Below, piece after piece: positions 8,730 to 16,208 of a DNA stretch of 29,557 nucleotides (positions are counted from its first letter, which is position 1; every line of letters starts with the position of its first letter). This stretch comes from Desulfobacteraceae bacterium (GTDB lineage Bacteria > Desulfobacterota > DSM-4660 > Desulfatiglandales > Desulfatiglandaceae). Made by a program: the position numbers and the translations under genes. The DNA lies in the NCBI GenBank assembly GCA_020349865.1, contig CP070700.1, positions 4,145,999 through 4,175,555 on the forward strand, in the 5' to 3' direction. Below the pieces are notes generated by a model that was not told the DNA's origin, did not search any database, and saw nothing but the letters and a program-made list of their open reading frames with translations.

Positions 8730-9905
8730 CTATTTTCTTACCAAAAGCTCTTTTGGGACCTCGGCATTTTCCGGCCAGCCATCAGGTATGATCTGACCGG
8801 TTTTTTCTCCTAATTTCTTCTTGTTAGCATGTAACTGTGGCCTTTTGAATTCGTCCCTGGGCTCCTTTGGAATCCTGCCATTGAGAATGGATTCTGAGCG
8901 CAATCTTCTGCCAATGGTCTTTTCCATCAGGGTGCCAAGCTCCAAAATCCGGTCAATATTGATACCACCGATGTCTATGCCCATTTCATCCATCATAACA
9001 CACATGTCTTCAAAGGTGACAAGACCGACCACATTGGGATCTCTATAATAATAGGAGCCTGTGCCGGGAACCGGTGTCCTGTTAAGGAAATTTGCCGGTT
9101 GACCGCCCGTACCTCCCAGAGTCCCCTCAAAGATCTCAACACCCGCCTGAAGGGCAGCCAGGACATTGGCAAGACCCCAGCCCCTTGTGACGTGGAAATG
9201 ACATACGTGCAGATCCGGATTAGGGATCTCATCCAGGAGCATGGAATAATAACGGTATACCTGATCAGGGGGTGCGGACCCGTCATGGTCGGCATGCTCA
9301 ATATCATCCGCACCAATACTAAGAAACCTCTTTGTAAATTCTATGGCATCCTCCAATCTTGTAGGGCCCGATATGGGGCTCCCCCAGATTGTGCTTACGG
9401 TTCCGTTCACCTTGATACCGGCGTCTTTGCATTTCTTGATACACCTCTCCACCTCGGCCCAGTAAGCGGGCAGGGTTGTACCGCTGTTTGCAAAGTGATG
9501 TTCTTCATCAGTTGAGACCATCATCAAAATCCGGTCAGGTCCGTATCCCTGTTTTCTGAGTCTGATGGCACGGTCCACAGCAGTCTCCCTGATGGTAACG
9601 GCAGTCCATTCAATATCCTCAGGATTGATGCCTCTCTTACTAAGCCTTTTCTCAAATATGTCGTCTCGAATACCTTTCAGTACCTCTTCTGCATCCTTAA
9701 ACTGGGGCATAACCCGTGGGTTTCCCAGGTTTGTCACTTCAAGCCTTTTTACACCGGCAAAGGCCAGCTCCTGAAGATAATAAATCTTTGCCTCGGTGGG
9801 GATCCACGTCTCTTCGTGCTGAAATCCATCCCGAATAGTTATGTCGGCGAGCCTTACCTTTTTGGGCATCCTCGGATTGACCTTAAAAATATCATATTTA
9901 CTCAT
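8730..9905 (-). CDS. HMG-CoA-lyase-like (DRE-TIM) enzyme lacking the lyase cysteine
   Basis: TIM-barrel enzyme of the HMGL/pyruvate-carboxyltransferase superfamily, which makes or breaks C-C bonds next to a carboxylate or thioester with a divalent metal. The product is 391 residues from ATG 9905, 7 nt after AAGGAG; an upstream in-frame start at 9935 lacks such a site. D21-R25-D26-Q29 in DITIRDGFQ is the family signature; H236 and H238 (CHFHVTRG) are metal ligands. The glycine-rich loop GTLGGTGGQP (261-270) has Gln where true HMG-CoA lyase has its catalytic Cys (GGLGGCP), so ordinary lyase activity is doubtful. It is also longer than typical HMGL (about 300). It lies between the GcdA-like and regulator genes, so a CoA-thioester substrate is likely. 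Confidence 0.85.
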   Translation of the reverse strand: MSKYDIFKVNPRMPKKVRLADITIRDGFQHEETWIPTEAKIYYLQELAFAGVKRLEVTNLGNPRVMPQFKDAEEVLKGIRDDIFEKRLSKRGINPEDIEWTAVTIRETAVDRAIRLRKQGYGPDRILMMVSTDEEHHFANSGTTLPAYWAEVERCIKKCKDAGIKVNGTVSTIWGSPISGPTRLEDAIEFTKRFLSIGADDIEHADHDGSAPPDQVYRYYSMLLDEIPNPDLHVCHFHVTRGWGLANVLAALQAGVEIFEGTLGGTGGQPANFLNRTPVPGTGSYYYRDPNVVGLVTFEDMCVMMDEMGIDIGGINIDRILELGTLMEKTIGRRLRSESILNGRIPKEPRDEFKRPQLHANKKKLGEKTGQIIPDGWPENAEVPKELLVRK

Positions 9906-10233
9906 CGAAACTCTCCTTTTTACAGTATTTAACAAAAAGTTTTTGGATAATTATCATGGCGCCATCTTCGCTGTTTATGAGGTCTGCATAATGGCACAAG
10001 GCACAAGGCATAAGGCTTAGGGCGCAAGGTGCAGGGTAAGGATCCACAGTATCCTTGGTAATCCTTTAGCCTTATGCCTTGTGCCTTGTGCCAGGTATTC
10101 CCAACTGTGCCGCCATCAAATCCTCCTCAAGTCTGGATATAATCCCAACTGTTTTCATTGAAGTTTAAAATATGCACTTATTACTGTCTGTAAACTATCT
10201 ACCAGCAAAAAAATAAATTCAATAACTCAGCAC
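9906..10233. repeat. Spacer with perfect 26-bp inverted repeat built from a 7-nt repeat
   Basis: Bases 9992-10017 and 10068-10093 are perfect inverse complements (26 bp). The left arm starts TGGCACAAGGCACAAGG, and the region runs on as degenerate heptads GGCACAA, GGCACAA, GGCATAA, GGCTTAG, GGCGCAA. A second hairpin, AAGGAT-CCACAGT-ATCCTT (about 10037-10055), sits inside. The RNA would form a very stable hairpin between two genes of the same strand. It looks like a mobile or amplified intergenic repeat. No gene or -24/-12 box was found in this 328-nt gap. Confidence 0.7.
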
Positions 10234-11973
10234 CTACCCCCTAATGGATCTTGGCAGCAACATCTGATGCTGGGGGCAGATGCTTTTTGGGTTTTGATAA
10301 CTGGTTCTCGCAAAGCCAATAAAATAATCTCTTAGTTGTGGCATAGGGACAATTTCATCCACAAGACCGGCCTTCGCGCAATATACCGGCCTGGACTGAT
10401 CGTGGTACTGTTGTGCAAGGGCATTCATTTTATCAATCACCGGTTCAAGGGGATGTCCTGCATCCTGTTCCTTGACCAGCCTCCTTGCAAAGGCAGCAGC
10501 GGACGCAGTCTCTCCGTGCATTACGTAGATTTCAGTGGTGGGCACACCCAGGGTAAAGGCATTGTTCCTGGTTGCCTGGGGCCCTCCCATGATGTAATGG
10601 GCAGCCGCTGTCCCTTTTCTCAATACAACACACATCATGGGAACATGTGAACTTTCAATGGAGTAAATAAGTGATTGCCCGAGGCCTAAGAGTTCCGCCT
10701 TCTCAGCAATGTCTCCAACATCAATACCACTTGTGTCCTGAAACCAGATCATGGGGACCTTGTCCCTGCCGCAAAACATGACCAGTTCATTCATCTTTAT
10801 AAGACCTTCTCTGTAAAGCTTGCCACCGATACCCGGATATTGACCCTCCGCATATTGTGGGTAATCCTTGCCCAAGAATCCCTGGCGGTTGCCAATGACT
10901 CCAACTAAGAAACCGTCTATCTTGACAAGCCCGCAATAGACCTCTGGGCCATAGTCGGGCCTGTATTCCATGTGCTCACTTCCATCAAAAAGCCTTGCCA
11001 GAACCTGTTCAATGCTATAGGTCCTTTTCTGGTTAAATGGAACAATAAGATTAAGGTCTTCTGCCGGATACAGGGGATCAACAGGCTCTGCTACCCTGAA
11101 GGCAGATGGATCATAAACAGGCATACCTGCCATACATTTCTTTACGGCCTCAAGAACTCCTTCCTCGGTATCAAATACCTCCCTCATAAAGCCAGTCTCA
11201 TCATGGTGTATTTTAACGCCCCCGGGAGGCGCCTGTTTGAACTTTCTTGTTGCCTCAATCAGAGTCTCAGCGCCTTCCAGATCAAAATGTCCCTTAGGAG
11301 ACATGCCGCTCACGATCCCTCCCCCGCCCACTGCCATATTGGATTTCTCATGGGCGAAAATGATGGCAGGACTGATTGCGTGGTATCCGCCACCAGCCGG
11401 ATTTGTCCCGTACATACCGACAATTACAGGAATACCCTTTTCGATCAGCTCAGAATGCCTGAAAAATATCCTTCCGCCAGATCGCCTGCCGGCGTATACC
11501 TTTTCCTGTTCCGTTAATTTAACGCCACTACAATTGAGTATCCATACAAGGGGAATATTTAACTGTTCTGCAATATCCTGGGCGCGAAAAACATTCTCTC
11601 TCTGACCTGGTATCCAGGCCCCGGCAAGGACTTTGTTATCTGAGGCAATAATGGAAGCGTATCTACCGGATATCCTGCCCAGGCCATTTATCACACCGGT
11701 TGTCCCTTCCTGATTAAACTCGGGATCATAGAGGCTGTTTAAGGGTAAAAATGTCCCCGGATCAACCAGAAGCTCGATCCTCTCCCAGGCCGTCTTTTCT
11801 CCCCTTTTGTGAATCTTTTCTGCAGGGATTCCTGCCGTTTTGATCTTTTCTAGGGCCTCGGCTACCTCTTTTTCAACCTTGGCTATCTCAAGTACATTTG
11901 CCTCTTCCCGTTTGATTTCATTTTCATTGAGTGGTTTTCCAATCGGACTCATTTTTTCAAAATAAGGTCTCAT
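10234..11973 (-). CDS. gcdA: Glutaconyl-CoA decarboxylase-type carboxyltransferase (alpha subunit)
   Basis: Carboxyltransferase that moves a carboxyl group between a CoA thioester and biotin. In the sodium-pumping glutaconyl-CoA decarboxylase this is the alpha subunit, converting glutaconyl-CoA to crotonyl-CoA. The 579 residues fit GcdA (about 587) and resemble the Acidaminococcus protein along their length: KLAGAWIPGQRENVFRAQD, LNCSGVKLTEQEKVY, YGTNPAGGGYHAISP, AHEKSNMAVGGGGI, FQDTSGIDVGD, GLGQSLIYSIESSH, KGTAAAHYIMGGPQ and C-terminal NPKSICPQHQMLLPRSIR. ATG 11973 has GGGAGGG upstream and is one base after the upstream stop. No biotin carrier or membrane decarboxylase (GcdB/C/D) gene is in the window; these must be elsewhere if it is a decarboxylase. 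A related acyl-CoA carboxylase role is the alternative. Confidence 0.9.
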   Translation of the reverse strand: MRPYFEKMSPIGKPLNENEIKREEANVLEIAKVEKEVAEALEKIKTAGIPAEKIHKRGEKTAWERIELLVDPGTFLPLNSLYDPEFNQEGTTGVINGLGRISGRYASIIASDNKVLAGAWIPGQRENVFRAQDIAEQLNIPLVWILNCSGVKLTEQEKVYAGRRSGGRIFFRHSELIEKGIPVIVGMYGTNPAGGGYHAISPAIIFAHEKSNMAVGGGGIVSGMSPKGHFDLEGAETLIEATRKFKQAPPGGVKIHHDETGFMREVFDTEEGVLEAVKKCMAGMPVYDPSAFRVAEPVDPLYPAEDLNLIVPFNQKRTYSIEQVLARLFDGSEHMEYRPDYGPEVYCGLVKIDGFLVGVIGNRQGFLGKDYPQYAEGQYPGIGGKLYREGLIKMNELVMFCGRDKVPMIWFQDTSGIDVGDIAEKAELLGLGQSLIYSIESSHVPMMCVVLRKGTAAAHYIMGGPQATRNNAFTLGVPTTEIYVMHGETASAAAFARRLVKEQDAGHPLEPVIDKMNALAQQYHDQSRPVYCAKAGLVDEIVPMPQLRDYFIGFARTSYQNPKSICPQHQMLLPRSIRG

Positions 11974-11974
11974 T

Positions 11975-13186
11975 TCAGTTTCCCTCCCTATAATCAGCTA
12001 CCCGCTGTTCAAGCGTCGCTATTAGGCCCGCACGAAATTTTGCATCCCTGTACAATCTTGCATCAGCCTCCATTTCTCTTTTGACAAATAAATTCTCATC
12101 AAATGTTTCCGCATCATACCCTTCAAGAAGGTGAGTTAATGCCTTTATGGACTGAGGTGCCAGGGGTCTTCCCATATTGATGATCTCATCCTTTACCTCT
12201 CTTAAGGGTTTCCCCCAAATGTGGGAATAATTCTCCGGATCCTTTCTTCTGGTCACCTCAAGCTCAATCTCTTGTTTTGTTGTTAGTGTGTGTCTATCTT
12301 TTTCATTTTTCTTCGGGATCTCTTCCACCGGGCATGTGGCAAGTTCCAGTCCCTTTGGGAGCACAAGCAGGCCGGTGTCATTATTGTGGATCTCCAATGC
12401 GTTCAGGTAATTTTTCTTATCAGCGTCTGGGTCATCGGTTTTTTGCCTCTTTGGAAAAGAGAAAGGGATATCCACAACCATATTGTATGTCCCGATTTCT
12501 TTAAGCTGATCGGCCCTTACTTCTTTTGATGTTTTGGCCATATATTCTGCATTTATGAGTCCTGCCTTGATTAATGTCCTGGCAATGCCTGCCCAGCCCG
12601 GAATAAGACCGATCATGGCCTCACTAAAACACATACCACTTCTGGAATCGCCCGCAAGATAATCGGCCATCAGGGGAATCTCAGCGGAACCGCCAAAGCG
12701 GGTTCCTCCGCCACAAACAGCAACAACCCTCATATATTCAGCAATTTTTCTGACGCTGCCGTGAAGGGCAATTCCCTTTTTAAGCCTGTTATCCGCCCAT
12801 TCAAAGAGGTTGTCTATTTCCTCTACTGAAGCCCCATGAGCCTCTTTTTCTTTTTTGGTCTCTAAGGTTTTGTCAAGTTTATTCAAGCTCTCCTTGAGAT
12901 CGCCACCCGCATGTACGGGGTCATTGGCCCCATAGAGGATAAGAAAATCAAGCTCATCCCTTTTCTCGTATACGTTACTGAGGCCCTTTAAATAAGCGTC
13001 CAGCCCAGGGTTCCCAACCTGATGTACCGGAGGGTTGTAGTAACACAGGATGGCACCCACCTTTTTGTTAAAGGTAATCTGGTCAATGATAAGATATGCC
13101 TTAGCTTCCGACCATTCATAGATCGGGCCGAGATTTATGTGTCCTGCAATCTTCTTAGATCTGACCAAACGTATTGGTCCTCGCAT
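11975..13186 (-). CDS. Crotonase-superfamily enoyl-CoA hydratase/isomerase-like protein
   Basis: Acyl-CoA-acting enzyme of the crotonase fold, 403 residues, longer than a plain enoyl-CoA hydratase (about 260) by an N-terminal extension and a C-terminal tail. ATG 13186 has AGGAGG 6 nt upstream. The oxyanion-hole loop is HAGGDLKE; the second element is GGGTRFGGSAEIPLMAD, followed by SEAMIGLIPGWAGIAR. Glutamates at both usual catalytic places (SAE and SEA) are kept, so hydratase activity is plausible. It is the first gene of the minus-strand block, one base from the gcdA-like gene, and is read divergently from the GntR gene. With the neighbouring carboxyltransferase and HMGL-like gene it suggests processing of a dicarboxylic or branched acyl-CoA. 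I do not recognise a specific named subfamily. Confidence 0.82.
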   Translation of the reverse strand: MRGPIRLVRSKKIAGHINLGPIYEWSEAKAYLIIDQITFNKKVGAILCYYNPPVHQVGNPGLDAYLKGLSNVYEKRDELDFLILYGANDPVHAGGDLKESLNKLDKTLETKKEKEAHGASVEEIDNLFEWADNRLKKGIALHGSVRKIAEYMRVVAVCGGGTRFGGSAEIPLMADYLAGDSRSGMCFSEAMIGLIPGWAGIARTLIKAGLINAEYMAKTSKEVRADQLKEIGTYNMVVDIPFSFPKRQKTDDPDADKKNYLNALEIHNNDTGLLVLPKGLELATCPVEEIPKKNEKDRHTLTTKQEIELEVTRRKDPENYSHIWGKPLREVKDEIINMGRPLAPQSIKALTHLLEGYDAETFDENLFVKREMEADARLYRDAKFRAGLIATLEQRVADYREGN

Positions 13187-13486
13187 AAAATACCTCCTGT
13201 CAATTGAAATTGATTTATCGGCTTAAGCCACAATCTCTCGTGGTGTGATTTGGGTGTTTACACGAATACATATACAAAAACAAACCCTTTATCAAGTAAT
13301 ACAGGTATGTCCCAGTTGTGAGGTATGTTTTTTATAAACGCAGGGTAGGGTCATTTATTCGAAAATCCGGCTTTCTTTTGTCATCATGGGCATGGAAAAG
13401 ATCAACTGTGCAGTGTCATTTTATTGTTGCAATTGAATAATGTATAATGTATAAAAATTTCTATTTCATGACTTAAGGAAAGCGCC
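13187..13486. promoter_or_regulatory. Divergent promoter region between crotonase and gntR genes
   Basis: A 300-nt spacer from which both operons start. Toward gntR: a perfect -10 TATAAT at 13443-13448 with only a weak -35 (TTTATT/TTATTG near 13420), start expected near 13455. Toward the minus-strand operon: TTGATA (complement of 13290-13295) followed about 15 nt later by TATATG. GTGT-TT-ACAC at 13254-13263 is a possible operator half-site pair. No -24/-12 box was seen. The GntR protein probably binds here. Confidence 0.4.
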
Positions 13487-14152
13487 ATGCATAAAATCCA
13501 GGCAAAAATCCTACACCAAGAAGTCGCCAATCAGATCCGGGGAATGATACGAAACGGCGTTTTGGTCAAGGGGCAGAAAATAAACGAAAAACACCTCTGT
13601 GAATCCATGGGGGTGAGTCGAACGCCTGTAAGAGAATCACTCCGGATGCTCAGTTCCGAGGGTCTCATTGATCTCATTCCCCACAAAGGCGCCTATGTCA
13701 GCCAACCTCCCATTAAAGAAATGAGTGACATGTTCGAGGTCATGAGTGTCCTCGAAGGGACGTGTGCCCGGTTAGCCACAAAAAAGATTACAGAAAAAAG
13801 CTTCAGAAAGATCGAGGCACTCCATCAGAAGCTTGAAAAAAATTACCGCAACAGGGATCACGAAGCCTACCTTGATAACAACAATACCTATCATGTCTTT
13901 ATTCAGGAGTTATCCGGGAACAAAGTCCTTAATAATGTCATCAACGGACTCAGGCAGAAGATACTGCTCTATCGCCACAGACAGCTCTACCAACCGGAGC
14001 GGTTTGAACAATCGATCCAGGAGCACAGAGATCTTTTGGAGGCCTTTCGGAAACGGGATGCGGCTTTGGCAGAGAGGTTAATGAAAAGGCATCTCAACAA
14101 GCAGTGTGAGGCCCTGGTTGGTCTCTATGCCAGCAAGGAAGGGGAAGCGTAG
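13487..14152 (+). CDS. GntR-family transcriptional regulator (FadR subfamily, FCD domain)
   Basis: DNA-binding regulator controlled by a small carboxylate or acyl ligand. The product is 221 residues. The N-terminal winged helix (about 10-75) contains LHQEVANQIRGMIRNG, ESMGVSRTPVRESLRMLSSE and the wing GLIDLIPHKGAYV. The C-terminal FCD domain is all-helical, with the metal/ligand residues expected from DNNNTYHVFI (Asp and His), QEHRDLLEAF and MKRHL. It starts at ATG 13487 after AAGGAAA. It is divergent from the crotonase-gcdA operon and directly upstream of a TRAP operon, so it probably represses both in the absence of substrate. The ligand is unknown, likely the transported acid or its CoA ester. 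Confidence 0.94.
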   Translation: MHKIQAKILHQEVANQIRGMIRNGVLVKGQKINEKHLCESMGVSRTPVRESLRMLSSEGLIDLIPHKGAYVSQPPIKEMSDMFEVMSVLEGTCARLATKKITEKSFRKIEALHQKLEKNYRNRDHEAYLDNNNTYHVFIQELSGNKVLNNVINGLRQKILLYRHRQLYQPERFEQSIQEHRDLLEAFRKRDAALAERLMKRHLNKQCEALVGLYASKEGEA

Positions 14153-14191
14153 TGTTATACCTAAAACCTTAACATGAAAAGGAGGTACCAA

Positions 14192-15214
14192 ATGAAAAGA
14201 ATTACAGGAAAAATGGGAATTCTGGCAGTTGTTTTGTGTCTGGCATGTGCCTTTCTAACATGGGGTGATCGGGCTGATGCCGGACCGATGGTACTCAAAG
14301 TTTCTCATCAATTTGCAGCAGGAGATGTCCGAGACCAGATGGGTCGAGTGTTTGGTGATATGGTCACAAAAAAGACAAACGGGGCAATCAAATTCCGCCA
14401 TTACCCTGCCAAGTCCCTGTTTAAGCCGAAGGAACAGTGGGATGCCATGCGTAAGGGCGCGTTAGATATGTCCTGTTTCCCCCTGGATTATGCCTCCGGA
14501 AAGGTGCCACAGCTTTCAATTACGTTGATGCCCTGTTCCGTAGCCAACATCAAACAAGGAATCTCCTGGAGAAACAAACCCATAGGGAAGAAAATTGACG
14601 CCCTCATGGAGGAGAACGGTGTGAAGAATCTGGTGTGGGCCTGGTTTGATGGAGGAATCGCCAGCAAGATTAAACAGATAAAAGTTCCGGACGATGTCAA
14701 GGGGACAAAACTGAGGGCAGCCGGGAAGAAATTTGAGTTTATGATGCGAGAGGCTGGGGCCTCCATTACCAGCATGCCTTCCTCCGAGACCTACCACGCC
14801 CTTTCAACCGGTGTTCTGGATACTATGATGACGTCTTCTGCCTCTTTTGTTTCCTATCGGCTCTATGAAGTACTCAAGTATATTAACGCACCGAGAGATT
14901 ATTCCATCTGGTATATGGCGGAAAATTTGTTAATCTCCATGAAAACATGGAACAGGCTCACGCCTGATCAGCAGAAAATCTTTCTTGAAACAGCCGAGTG
15001 GATGCACGAAAACTGGGTATACCAGAATTTCAAAACACTGGTTGACAAACTTATAGATGCTTATACCAAGGCCGGGGTTCCGATCCATTACATGAATCAG
15101 TCAGAATTCAATGAGTGGCTTGAATTTGCCAAGAAGACAGCCTGGAAAAACTTTGCTGAAACAGTAGATGGCGGGCAAGAGCTTTTGGATCTGGCTCTTG
15201 AGGCCATGAAATAG
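14192..15214 (+). CDS. dctP: TRAP transporter substrate-binding protein DctP (second system)
   Basis: Periplasmic binding protein of the second TRAP system, 340 residues. ATG 14192 is preferred: AAGGAGG ends 6 nt before it, whereas the in-frame ATG at 14174 precedes the ribosome-binding site. The signal peptide runs MKRITGKMGILAVVLCLACA to about residue 28 (RADA, cleavage before GPM). The mature protein has LKVSHQFAAGDVRDQMGRVF, IKFRHYPAKSLFKPKEQWDA, then DDVKGTKLRAAGKKFEFMM with the conserved Arg region, and SMPSSETYHALSTGVLDTMM. It differs clearly from the DctP at 1611-2654, so the two systems probably take different ligands. Regulated by the adjacent GntR gene by inference; ligand unknown. 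Confidence 0.92.
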   Translation: MKRITGKMGILAVVLCLACAFLTWGDRADAGPMVLKVSHQFAAGDVRDQMGRVFGDMVTKKTNGAIKFRHYPAKSLFKPKEQWDAMRKGALDMSCFPLDYASGKVPQLSITLMPCSVANIKQGISWRNKPIGKKIDALMEENGVKNLVWAWFDGGIASKIKQIKVPDDVKGTKLRAAGKKFEFMMREAGASITSMPSSETYHALSTGVLDTMMTSSASFVSYRLYEVLKYINAPRDYSIWYMAENLLISMKTWNRLTPDQQKIFLETAEWMHENWVYQNFKTLVDKLIDAYTKAGVPIHYMNQSEFNEWLEFAKKTAWKNFAETVDGGQELLDLALEAMK

Positions 15215-15601
15215 CCGGGATTGAGATCCTGAGCTATACCGACGGATAGATAACCTAACGGACGCTCTTATGGGTTTTTTGTAACCGTTCACGGGTTCCG
15301 GATTCATCGAAAACCCGCCTGCCATACGGCGGGCAGGTCTGAAGCGCTGATTCTCGGGATACGGGAGTTTATTCGGTTTTATTCGCTCTGCAAAACGGTC
15401 ATGCCCCGAAGGTTACGGTGAGCTTTACGTAACTGAACCTCTAAACCCTTAACCTGTGAATGCCTTCTTTTTTATGGAACTCATGAGAGCGTCGTCTTTA
15501 CGTTAGCTATTTTATACAGTTTCAACAGGTGCTGTATCAATGTGAATTCTTTCTTTTAAGACTTTGTAAAAGGGATTCATAAAGGAATGGGGTGTAATGT
15601 C
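15215..15601. repeat. dctP-dctQ spacer with hairpin and repeat-like sequence
   Basis: 387 nt without a gene between dctP and dctQ. CCCGCC (15314-15319) pairs with GGCGGG (15328-15333), and CCTGCC with GGCAGG (ending 15337) gives an alternative stem. Stretches such as GTAACCGTTCACGGGTTCCG (15280-15299) resemble the ACGG/GGTTC repeats also seen near 17570-17670. As in the first TRAP operon, a strong hairpin separates the binding-protein gene from the permease genes. Confidence 0.45.
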
Positions 15602-16180
15602 ATGAAACGGCTTGGAAAGATATTGACTCTGATTATTGAAGGGTTAACTCACCTTACCGGCTGGATAGCAGCATTATCTCTTGTGGCTGCCGCAATAATC
15701 GTAACTGAAGGTGTTATTGTCAGAAAGGTATTTGGTGTTTCTACAATCTGGCAAATAGAAGCATCTGTGTTTTTACTTATTTTTGTTGTCTTTACCGGGG
15801 CTGCGTTTGTGCAGAAGAACGAACATCATCTTAATGTGGATTTAGTTGTTATCTATCTATCTCCCAGAATTAGGGAAGTAACCCTTATTGTTGTCTCCAT
15901 TATATCCTGTATTCTGGCTGTGGTACTTGCATGGTATGCATGGCCTATGTGGTGGGAAGCCGTTGTCAATAATGAACACTCCGAATCTTTATGGGGTCCG
16001 CCACTGTGGATTCCGTATTTGTTTCTTCCGCTTGGAATGACACTGCTTTTTTTCCAATATATTTTGTATATACGCGACAAAATAAGTGCCCTGAGAAGAG
16101 GTGAATTCAGTCAGGAAGCGGAGCGGTTTGAAATAAAAGATATTGACCTATCCCAGGCTGATTCGGATCCAAAGGAATAA
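15602..16180 (+). CDS. dctQ: TRAP transporter small permease DctQ (second system)
   Basis: Small membrane subunit of the second TRAP system, 192 residues. I take ATG 15602 (MKRLGKIL), 7 nt after GGGGTG; an in-frame ATG at 15587 would add MGCNV and lacks spacing from AAAGGA. Four hydrophobic helices are visible: TGWIAALSLVAAAIIVTEGV, ASVFLLIFVVFTGAAFV, VTLIVVSIISCILAVVLAW and IPYLFLPLGMTLLFFQYILY. NEHHLNVDLV matches the conserved H-x-x-V-D of DctQ. The C-terminus is a charged cytoplasmic tail (to QADSDPKE). It is followed after 28 nt by dctM. The partner role is certain, the substrate not. Confidence 0.9.
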   Translation: MKRLGKILTLIIEGLTHLTGWIAALSLVAAAIIVTEGVIVRKVFGVSTIWQIEASVFLLIFVVFTGAAFVQKNEHHLNVDLVVIYLSPRIREVTLIVVSIISCILAVVLAWYAWPMWWEAVVNNEHSESLWGPPLWIPYLFLPLGMTLLFFQYILYIRDKISALRRGEFSQEAERFEIKDIDLSQADSDPKE

Positions 16181-16208
16181 TGAAGTATTCTGGAAAGGAA
16201 AGACCCAT

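Noticed and set aside
9992..10020. TGGCACAAGG as a sigma-54 -24 element
   Set aside because: The GG is not followed 10 nt later by GC with a TTGC context; the match is part of the heptad repeat.
9992..10093. CRISPR-like array from the repeated GGCACAA units
   Set aside because: Units are 7 nt with no spacers and no cas genes are present.
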